Positions 26,840 to 32,896 of a DNA stretch of 64,000 nt are shown piece after piece. The notes under the pieces are model-generated. The model was not told the DNA's origin. It worked only from the letters and a program-made list of their open reading frames with translations, and did no database searches. The stretch comes from Paenibacillus agri (GTDB lineage Bacteria > Bacillota > Bacilli > Paenibacillales > Paenibacillaceae). Where the stretch lies: assembly GCF_013359945.1 (NCBI RefSeq), contig NZ_JABWCS010000198.1, positions 1-64,000 of the forward strand, given 5' to 3'. Both the position numbers and the translations under genes were made by a program. Position 1 is the stretch's first letter; every line of letters starts with the position of its first letter.

Positions 26840-27326
26840 CTCCGTTCATTTGTAACCGATCGAAATCAGGTCGGGGACTGCTCAGAGCATACGCATGGAC
26901 CTTCAACAGCAGATCACACAACTGATTGCTCTCTTCTTCGCCCAAGTACTCCACCAGCTTAACCAGCTCTTCATTCATATAGGCATGTACTCTTCGCGTG
27001 ACCTTTTTTCCCCGCTCTGTTAGTTGGATGCGGACAGCCCTCCGATCCTCGGAATCAGCCCGCCGCTCCACCATTCCCTTGGCCTCCAGACTATTAACCA
27101 ACTGAGTGACTGTAGGAGCAGCCCATCCAAGAATGCGCCCGATCTCCGAGACCTTCAGTCCTTGCTCATTGGAATGCCGGTGTTTGCGAATACATATCAT
27201 CAAAGTCATCTCACTCGGCTTATTGCCCTCCACCGTATGCTGCCATTGGACCTTATGCAACATGCGCAATGCAATGAAAAGCCTATTCGCGACTGTATTT
27301 TCTCCATTTATCCCAATCTTTATCAC
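26823..27326 (-). CDS. MarR-family regulator of the ABC exporter operon
   Basis: This protein of about 167 residues has a winged-helix domain: LKVSEIGRILGWAAPTVTQLVNSLEAKGMVERR is the recognition region, and DRRAVRIQLTERGKK is the wing. It is first in an operon with the two ABC subunits and overlaps the next gene. By position it is the operon repressor, probably released by a compound the exporter removes. Two 13-base operator-like repeats lie in its promoter. The start is GTG 27326 and the ribosome site is weak (GGGG close by). Confidence 0.9.
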   Translation of the reverse strand: MIKIGINGENTVANRLFIALRMLHKVQWQHTVEGNKPSEMTLMICIRKHRHSNEQGLKVSEIGRILGWAAPTVTQLVNSLEAKGMVERRADSEDRRAVRIQLTERGKKVTRRVHAYMNEELVKLVEYLGEEESNQLCDLLLKVHAYALSSPRPDFDRLQMNGDENLD

Positions 27327-27339
27327 CCCACAAAATTAA

Positions 27340-27413
27340 TTAGGTTAGCTAATAATTAAACTGTTTATTAATTAGGTAACCTAAATTATATTTACAGCAA
27401 AACACTTTGTCAA
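27340..27413 (-). promoter_or_regulatory. Consensus promoter and two operator-like repeats of the MarR-ABC operon
   Basis: On the minus strand there is a perfect TTGACA (27408-27413), a 17-base spacer, and a perfect TATAAT (27385-27390). The palindromic 13-mer TTAGGTAACCTAA (27372-27384) sits directly after the -10, at the expected start point. A variant, TTAGGTTAGCTAA (27340-27352), lies 32 bases further down, about three helical turns. This arrangement is what an autoregulating MarR repressor would use. Confidence 0.75.
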
Positions 27414-27475
27414 ATAATGAATACGGTCTCATTTTTTACAGAATTCAAAACACTCAAAATCTTGCTTTTAGGCAT

Positions 27476-27519
27476 AAAAAAGACCCTTCATTCTGCTTTT
27501 TAAGCAGCTGCAAAGGGTA
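27476..27519 (-). terminator. Second of two tandem terminators after the quorum-sensing module
   Basis: On the minus strand ACCCTT-GCTGCTT and AGCAG-AAGGGT form an interrupted stem with an AAAA loop, followed by CTTTTTT. It also insulates the MarR-ABC promoter from read-through. Confidence 0.7.
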
Positions 27520-27520
27520 T

Positions 27521-27556
27521 AAAAAAAGATGACCCCTAAGAAACCGGCATCATCTT
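27521..27556 (-). terminator. First of two tandem terminators after the quorum-sensing module
   Basis: On the minus strand AGATGA-GCC and GGG-TCATCT pair across a loop and are followed by seven T. It is about 140 bases beyond the pre-peptide stop. Confidence 0.65.
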
Positions 27557-27591
27557 GTGGTATTACAGCGTGCAGCCATATTTGGGTGGCA

Positions 27592-27672
27592 TCACTGTTC
27601 TTCTGGTATAACAATATTATAACGATGCAGCTTACTGCCGCGTTCTATGGTCATAAAGAAAGGATCAAGCAT
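27592..27672 (-). CDS. Possible 26-codon ORF between the pre-peptide gene and the terminator
   Basis: The ATG at 27672 has AGGA nine bases ahead and opens a frame reading MLDPFFMTIERGS then KLHRYNIVIPEEQ. The in-frame extension upstream (SGTYP) is also open, to a TAG. The composition looks protein-like (charged and aromatic, no low complexity), but I do not recognise it. It may be the remnant of a larger gene, a second small peptide gene in the same transcript, or chance. Confidence 0.3.
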   Translation of the reverse strand: MLDPFFMTIERGSKLHRYNIVIPEEQ

Positions 27673-27697
27673 TGGATACGTTCCTGAGTCCTAAGGA

Positions 27698-27826
27698 TTA
27701 GTACCCTACTCCGTGTTCAAGGGTGGTGAACGATCCCCCGTTACCTCCTTTGCCTGCCGGTGTTCCAATGATAATAAAACTAAACAACGCTAAAACGGCG
27801 GTCATCGTCAGCAGCGATTTTTTCAT
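27698..27826 (-). CDS. Secreted signalling pre-peptide (Phr/AimP/AloP-like), cognate of the adjacent receptor
   Basis: This is a 42-residue ORF. It begins MKKSLLTMTAVLALFSFIII, a short positive N-terminus and hydrophobic core as in Sec-exported pre-peptides. It continues GTPAGKGGNGGSF and ends TTLEHGVGY. The ATG at 27826 lies inside the last 47 bases of the receptor gene in another frame, behind a strong GGAGGTGAG. In RRNPP-type systems the pre-peptide gene follows or overlaps its receptor gene, is exported and cut, and the C-terminal 5-10 residues return to bind the receptor. The mature peptide is therefore predicted within TTLEHGVGY; its exact ends cannot be read from sequence. It is too short for most gene callers. 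Confidence 0.8.
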   Translation of the reverse strand: MKKSLLTMTAVLALFSFIIIGTPAGKGGNGGSFTTLEHGVGY

Positions 27827-29180
27827 TTTGTCTCACCTCCTTCATAAGATCTGTGTACAGTTGCTTCTGCCTGTCGCTGGCATATTCCCTGTTAATCTCG
27901 AAGAGAGTGACACAATTGATGAAGCCCTTCTCATTATTCAGTCTGGCAGACAGCTGGAGACATTCGATAATATGGTCGATTCCCCGCGGGTACTCCTGAT
28001 GGTTGATAAGATAAATAGCAATCTGATAGTTGAGCCGGAATAGCCTGTCTACATTGATCGGGTCCTGGAATTGACCGAATCGCAGCATTTCCCTTGAGAA
28101 CTTGGTCAGTGCATTATCGGCAGAAAAGCCAAACTGGTTCGCAGATTCCATGATCGTGATTAGGCCAGGCAGAATCTCGCCCGGATGATCGGCCAGGAAG
28201 GAAATATAAGATGGAAGGATGGAAATGTTGCCGTCCAGCATCTCCAGCGTGAAGCTGTTGGCTTTGGAGAAGAGCTTGAAGTCCTCTACTGCTTTGTGAC
28301 CTTCTTCATCCAAAATCTCAAACCAGCTAAGGTCCGCATATCCGGCCGTATACCGCTTGGCTTCTTCATATCGCCCCTGCTTGGTCAGCGCGGCCGCCTT
28401 CAGCAAATAACCATGGCCGTAATACACCACAAGTGGCCGCTCCGTGTGCATCGTCTCCCGGCGCTTACTAGCATTCTTCCGCACTTCATCCCGGTATAAT
28501 CCATTCGCGAGCGCACGCAATTCGTCCGCATATTTCTCTACATCCCGCCAGCGGTGCAGCGTAAAGCAGACGTTCGCCAGCTTGAGCAGACCATCCAGCT
28601 GCATGGCCTCCGGCAGACGTCCCCTAAATGGCTCGAACGTGATCACCGCTCTGAACTTCTCCTCCATATCTACTACAGACTGCATGGATTTGAAAATACG
28701 ATATTGACTGATAGCCAGACGCTCCGAGTAACTGTCCTGCTCATTCTCGGCTACAATTTTATAGAAAATGACAGATTCGTTGATTTTCCCATTATTGAAA
28801 AGCTTCTCTGCGACTGAATAAATCAAGTCAATCTGCTTCGGATACTCAAGGATTCTGCTCAGAAGCTCATCAATACAAGGCTGCTTGCCGATCTCAGCGC
28901 ATCGGATCAGAAACGGCTCTGCTCTGCGGCGGGAGACCTTGTCCTCATAAAAACATTCATCAATATAGAGCGGATACAGCCAACCTTCAGGAAACCCGAA
29001 AGCCCGAGTAATCGCGTCCATTTGCCCTAATGATATAGGCTTTGGGGGATTCCCATGCAATATAGCACTGAGACTGCCGCGGTTCAGGCCGGAAACTTTC
29101 GCAAAAGAAGCGAGATTATGACCCGAACGGGATAGATTCTTCTCAATTTCTGAGCGTATAGTTGTAAACTTCGCCTCCAC
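27780..29180 (-). CDS. Peptide-responsive XRE-TPR transcriptional regulator (RRNPP/AimR-like receptor)
   Basis: This 466-residue protein has an N-terminal helix-turn-helix (about 5-65; NLASFAKVSGLNRGSLSAILHG) and a long all-helical remainder (about 85-455) with the spacing of TPR-like repeats, for example YSVAEKLFNNGKINESVIFYK and YLLKAAALTKQGRYEEAKRY. This is the layout of RRNPP receptors (PlcR, NprR, AimR and the AimR-like Alo receptors of Paenibacillus polymyxa). The start is GTG 29180 with AGGAGG six bases ahead. Its 3' end contains the start of the pre-peptide gene. A promoter with an inverted repeat over the -10 lies upstream, so autoregulation is likely. Target genes are unknown; the adjacent Spo0E-like gene hints at sporulation control. 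Confidence 0.85.
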   Translation of the reverse strand: MEAKFTTIRSEIEKNLSRSGHNLASFAKVSGLNRGSLSAILHGNPPKPISLGQMDAITRAFGFPEGWLYPLYIDECFYEDKVSRRRAEPFLIRCAEIGKQPCIDELLSRILEYPKQIDLIYSVAEKLFNNGKINESVIFYKIVAENEQDSYSERLAISQYRIFKSMQSVVDMEEKFRAVITFEPFRGRLPEAMQLDGLLKLANVCFTLHRWRDVEKYADELRALANGLYRDEVRKNASKRRETMHTERPLVVYYGHGYLLKAAALTKQGRYEEAKRYTAGYADLSWFEILDEEGHKAVEDFKLFSKANSFTLEMLDGNISILPSYISFLADHPGEILPGLITIMESANQFGFSADNALTKFSREMLRFGQFQDPINVDRLFRLNYQIAIYLINHQEYPRGIDHIIECLQLSARLNNEKGFINCVTLFEINREYASDRQKQLYTDLMKEVRQNEKIAADDDRRFSVV

Positions 29181-29214
29181 CCGGCACCTCCTATAATGAT
29201 ATAATAACAGCTTC

Positions 29215-29257
29215 TAATTATTTACATAATTATAGGATAATTGTCCAGAAAGCACAA
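29215..29257 (-). promoter_or_regulatory. Promoter and candidate operator of the quorum-sensing receptor gene
   Basis: On the minus strand there is TTGTGC (29252-29257), a 17-base spacer and a perfect TATAAT (29229-29234). A perfect inverted repeat TAATTAT-TTAC-ATAATTA (29215-29232) covers most of the -10 and the start point. This is a plausible site for the XRE-type receptor itself. Confidence 0.65.
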
Positions 29258-29258
29258 C

Positions 29259-29283
29259 AAAAAGAGGAGCTGTTCTCTCCCCT
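29259..29283 (-). terminator. Weak terminator after the Spo0E-like gene
   Basis: On the minus strand GGGGAG and CTCCTC pair around AGAACAG and are followed by TTTTTG. The stem is short, so some read-through into the receptor gene is possible. Confidence 0.5.
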
Positions 29284-29326
29284 AATTCTACCATCTATAT
29301 GATTATGGATGCAAAAGACTATTGAA

Positions 29327-29611
29327 CTATTGCAACGCGGTCTGGCTTCTTAACGCCGAATTCCTGGAATTTTTGGCAGACGGGCCATTTCCCGCCTTCC
29401 GGCTGCGCAGACTCTCCATCATTTTATTCTGGGCTAGCAAAATATAACCGTCCAGCCGCTCGCTCAGCTCTACTACAGCACGATCACTTAGACTATGCTG
29501 CTCGGCAACTTCAAGTAATTGACATCTCAAGCTCTCAATCGTAATCAGCAGTTCGTCTTCTCTTATATCTCTCCTATGAATGTTACGGGAGGAAGCATCG
29601 TAAAGGCTCAC
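29327..29611 (-). CDS. Spo0E-like aspartyl-phosphate phosphatase
   Basis: This 94-residue protein is a Spo0E-family member. Two helices (about 18-38 and 42-66) flank the family motif, here LSERLDGYIL with S50 and D54 matching the SxxLD core. Spo0E proteins dephosphorylate Spo0A~P and so delay sporulation. The C-terminal 25 residues are polar and probably disordered. The start is GTG with GGTGAG upstream. It is encoded just ahead of the quorum-sensing receptor on the same strand. Confidence 0.8.
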   Translation of the reverse strand: MSLYDASSRNIHRRDIREDELLITIESLRCQLLEVAEQHSLSDRAVVELSERLDGYILLAQNKMMESLRSRKAGNGPSAKNSRNSALRSQTALQ

Positions 29612-29721
29612 GATTCTCTCACCTTCTCTCTATCAACTTCTCTCCTATCATAAATCATGATGCCAAAAAACATATTTTCAAAAAAAAGAAAAATTTGTCG
29701 ATGATTCAACAAAACGGGAGA

Positions 29722-30609
29722 CTAATGACCTACGAAGATCCCCTTAGCAAAAGAAATCCATTCTCGTGCCGCAAAAGACAGATAGCGATCCCGGCGCCAG
29801 ATAATACCCAGCTGCCAGGGAATGACCGGAGCCGTCAGCGGAATCACAGCGATCCGTGAGCGGTCGATATCACGGCAAATCGTCTCTGGCAGGAGCGCAA
29901 TTCCGAGTCCCGCTCCTACCATTCCACTGATCAGATCCCACTGTGAGCTCTCATATACCACCTTCGGTTGAAAGCCTACTTTGACGCATTCTGTAATAAT
30001 CCGATCATGCAGCATAAAATCCTCACGGAAGAGGATAAACTCTTCTTCCGCCAGTTCCACCAGCTTCGCGCATTCTTGTCCAGCCAGGCGGTGCCCTGCC
30101 GGAACCAGCAACTCCAGCTTCTCCTCCAGAATAGAGAAAAACTCAAACTTCCCCTGATCCACAGGCAGCACAATGACACCGATATCCAACAGACCCGTCT
30201 CCACGTCATTCTCCACCTTCTTGGCACCATCCTCATGCAGGCGGATCGTCACCCCGGGGTATCGATGATGAAACTCACCGATAACTGCAGGGAAGAAGCT
30301 TGCACCTACCATTGGCGGCAACCCCATCTGGATATGGCCCTGCTTCAGCTCGCGCAAGCTATCCAGCTCAGAGGACAAGCTGGTGAATGAATCTACAATA
30401 TTCTGCGCCTTGGTTAGCAGAATCTCGCCCGCATCTGTCAGGCGAATGCTTTTGCCTTCCCGGTAGAACAGGTCAGCACCCAGTTCGATCTCCAAATTCC
30501 TGATCATTTTGCTGATTGTAGGCTGTGAAATATACAGCGATTTGGCCGCCTGGGAAAAGCTGTTCAGTCTTGCGATTTGAACGAAATATTGTAGTTGTCG
30601 GATATCCAC
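29722..30609 (-). CDS. LysR-family regulator, CidR-like
   Basis: This 295-residue LysR regulator has a winged helix at 1-60 (MDIRQLQYFVQIARLNSFSQAAKSLYISQPTIS region) and a periplasmic-binding-type effector domain at about 90-290. It is divergent from a CidA/CidB pair across 112 bases. That is the same arrangement as the LysR-type regulators of cidABC and of Bacillus ywbHG, so it is the likely activator of that pair. The start is GTG 30609 behind AGGAGG. Confidence 0.9.
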   Translation of the reverse strand: MDIRQLQYFVQIARLNSFSQAAKSLYISQPTISKMIRNLEIELGADLFYREGKSIRLTDAGEILLTKAQNIVDSFTSLSSELDSLRELKQGHIQMGLPPMVGASFFPAVIGEFHHRYPGVTIRLHEDGAKKVENDVETGLLDIGVIVLPVDQGKFEFFSILEEKLELLVPAGHRLAGQECAKLVELAEEEFILFREDFMLHDRIITECVKVGFQPKVVYESSQWDLISGMVGAGLGIALLPETICRDIDRSRIAVIPLTAPVIPWQLGIIWRRDRYLSFAAREWISFAKGIFVGH

Positions 30610-30721
30610 GGCTCAGCCTCCTATGCATAGACAAAAGGAATGTCAGCTATTCGATCTATTCATTTTACCTATGAAAATAAATAATGTAAACTTTCATTAC
30701 GATGAAAGGGGCGGCGCATTT

Positions 30722-31093
30722 ATGAAAAAAATAATCTCAGGATTGCTGCAAATAGGCGGCCTCACTGTATTCTCACTGTTGATCAATTCACTGGCTTCAT
30801 GGTTGCATTTTCCCATTCCCGGAAGCATTCTGGGCATGGTTATCTTATTCCTTCTGCTTGAATTCGGCGTCGTGCGCTTGAACTGGGTGGAGGTCGGAGC
30901 CTCCTGGCTGCTGGCTGAGCTGCTTCTGTTCTTCATTCCTTCCGCGATCGGCGTCATGAAATACACAGATATGCTGGAGACCGACGGACTGCGGGTGCTG
31001 GCAGTCGTAGTCGTCGGTACATTCGCAGTCATGGCCTGCTCCGGGCTGCTCACAGGAGCTATATCCAAGGCAAAGGAGCATAAACCTTTATGA
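30722..31093 (+). CDS. CidA/LrgA-family holin-like membrane protein
   Basis: This 123-residue protein has four predicted membrane helices. The family pattern is clear: FPIPGSILGMVILFLLL, then LLAELLLFFIPSAIGVM. CidA/LrgA proteins are holin-like and influence murein hydrolase activity, cell lysis and small-acid export. The ATG at 30722 follows AAAGGGGCGG. An in-frame ORF reaches back to 30623 but has no ribosome site and would add a soluble leader. It overlaps the next gene by 4 bases (ATGA). Confidence 0.92.
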   Translation: MKKIISGLLQIGGLTVFSLLINSLASWLHFPIPGSILGMVILFLLLEFGVVRLNWVEVGASWLLAELLLFFIPSAIGVMKYTDMLETDGLRVLAVVVVGTFAVMACSGLLTGAISKAKEHKPL

Positions 31094-31773
31094 TGACCGG
31101 ACTATTGTTTCTCATGCTTACCATAGGACTCTATCTCCTTGCCAAGCGCGCCTATAAGTTACACAGCAAAGTATACCTATCTCCGCTTATCATTACACCT
31201 CTGCTGATTGTTGGCATTCTGCTGATGACAGGCATATCTTATGAATCTTACAATGCGGGAGGCAAGTGGCTGACTAACCTGCTGCAGCCGGCAACCATTG
31301 CGTTCGCTATCCCTTTGCATAAGAACTTCAAGGTACTCAAAAAACACGCCGCCGAAATTGCGGCAGGCGTGCTCTCAGGTACGATCATTGCGGTGATCTC
31401 CTCCATGCTGCTTGCCAAATGGCTGCATCTCAGCAGCGATCTGGTCTCCAGCCTGGTCCCGCGATCGGTTACTACTCCGATTGCAATGAGTATCTCACAG
31501 CGTATCGGGGGTGTACCTAGCATTACGGCGGTCTTCGTTATCCTCACCGGGATACTGGGCACAATGATGGGACCTTCCGTGCTGCGTCTCTTCCGCATTG
31601 ACAATGAAATTGCGCGCGGTGTATCGCTGGGAACCGCAGCGCATGGTACAGGTACCTCCAAGGCCTTCGAGCTTAGCTCACTGACCGGTACCATCTCCAG
31701 CATTGCGATGATCCTGACGGCGCTGCTGACCATCGGCATTGCGCCGCCACTGCTCGCAGTGTTCCTCCACTAA
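31090..31773 (+). CDS. CidB/LrgB-family membrane protein
   Basis: This 227-residue partner of the preceding protein has six or more membrane helices and the conserved segments LVPRSVTTPIAMSIS, GILGTMMGP and GTAAHGTGTSKA. CidB/LrgB proteins work with CidA/LrgA in controlled lysis and pyruvate/acetate-linked export. It is coupled to the upstream gene by an ATGA overlap and followed by a terminator. Confidence 0.93.
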   Translation: MMTGLLFLMLTIGLYLLAKRAYKLHSKVYLSPLIITPLLIVGILLMTGISYESYNAGGKWLTNLLQPATIAFAIPLHKNFKVLKKHAAEIAAGVLSGTIIAVISSMLLAKWLHLSSDLVSSLVPRSVTTPIAMSISQRIGGVPSITAVFVILTGILGTMMGPSVLRLFRIDNEIARGVSLGTAAHGTGTSKAFELSSLTGTISSIAMILTALLTIGIAPPLLAVFLH

Positions 31774-31792
31774 GGCCGTCCCGGCTTGGGCC

Positions 31793-31838
31793 AAAGCACA
31801 TAGCTCCGAAGAAATCTCCGGAGCTGCGTGCTTTTTTT
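31793..31838 (+). terminator. Terminator of the cidAB-like operon
   Basis: AAAGCAC-AGCTCCG and CGGAGCT-GTGCTTT pair and are followed by seven T. It lies 20 bases after the stop at 31773. Confidence 0.85.
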
Positions 31839-31875
31839 CTATGACCTCACTTGGAACTCGATACTTCTACTTAAC

Positions 31876-32844
31876 CTACAGTTTAACCGGCAGTCCAGTC
31901 TGTGCCGACTCATAGGCCGCACAAGTCACCTTCAGCGTCTTATAGCCGTCCTCATAGTCGCTGAGAATGCGGGAGCGATCGCCAGTACGCACGGCATGCA
32001 GGAACGCCTCGCTCTCCGCGGCATAAGGGTCGCCGCTGTTAGCATACTCTGTGCTGCCCCCGACACGGACGGTAAGCAGGCGATCAAGATTCCAGTCCAG
32101 CAGCCCTTGTTCATTATAGAAGGTCAGATTGACCCGGCCGACTTCTCCAGGGAGCACACAGGTGTTGGAAATATTGGCAATGACGCCGCTAGTAAGCTTC
32201 AGCGACACCGTACCGATATCGGCAACCGTGACGTTCTCATGCTGCTCATGTACAATACGATTGCCGTACAAGCCGTACACTTCTTCTACCTCACCGCCCA
32301 GATAACGGAGCAAATCTACGATATGCGTTGTCTGCTCCGTAAACTGCCCACCGGACTGCTCCTGGTTGCGCCACCATGCTACTCCTGGCATACCGCCCAT
32401 CCACTGACCGGTAACCATCCCGATTTTATCCCCGGTCAACGTTTCCTTCAGCCTTCGGATATTATCCTGATAGCGGAAGTGGTAGCCCACTGAGGTCAGC
32501 AGATTGCGCTCCTTAATCTCCTGAAGCAGACTGGCCGGGATTTCGGTGCTGTAGCTTAGCGGTTTCTCGATAAAAAAGGGAATGTCATGACGAATCAACG
32601 CACGCTCAATGTCACCATGGGACTGTGGGGGAACGCATATATAAGCAGCATCCAGCTTATGAGCTTCGAGCATCTCCGTAATATCGCCATAGCCTTCAGC
32701 ATCATAATGACGGGCCATCTCGTCCGCCTTCTCCTTGCTACTGCCGCATACCGCTACTAGAGTAACATCTTCCATTCCAGCCAGTAAATCGGCGTGAACC
32801 TTACCGAACCAGCCTGTTCCAATCAATCCGATGTTAAGTGTCAT
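31876..32844 (-). CDS. Gfo/Idh/MocA-family oxidoreductase
   Basis: This 322-residue NAD(P)-dependent dehydrogenase has an N-terminal Rossmann motif IGLIGTGWFGKVHADLL, the EKP motif (FFIEKPLSYS) that carries the catalytic Lys, and the typical mixed C-terminal domain (GGQFTEQTTHIVDLLRYLGG). Such enzymes oxidise sugars or inositols. The substrate is open, because no sugar genes are adjacent. The start is ATG 32844 behind AGGAGGCAGATC; an in-frame extension to 32883 is rejected. Confidence 0.9.
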   Translation of the reverse strand: MTLNIGLIGTGWFGKVHADLLAGMEDVTLVAVCGSSKEKADEMARHYDAEGYGDITEMLEAHKLDAAYICVPPQSHGDIERALIRHDIPFFIEKPLSYSTEIPASLLQEIKERNLLTSVGYHFRYQDNIRRLKETLTGDKIGMVTGQWMGGMPGVAWWRNQEQSGGQFTEQTTHIVDLLRYLGGEVEEVYGLYGNRIVHEQHENVTVADIGTVSLKLTSGVIANISNTCVLPGEVGRVNLTFYNEQGLLDWNLDRLLTVRVGGSTEYANSGDPYAAESEAFLHAVRTGDRSRILSDYEDGYKTLKVTCAAYESAQTGLPVKL

Positions 32845-32896
32845 GATCTGCCTCCTGTGAGTCTGAATTGTATGCCCTTTCATAGATTATACGATG

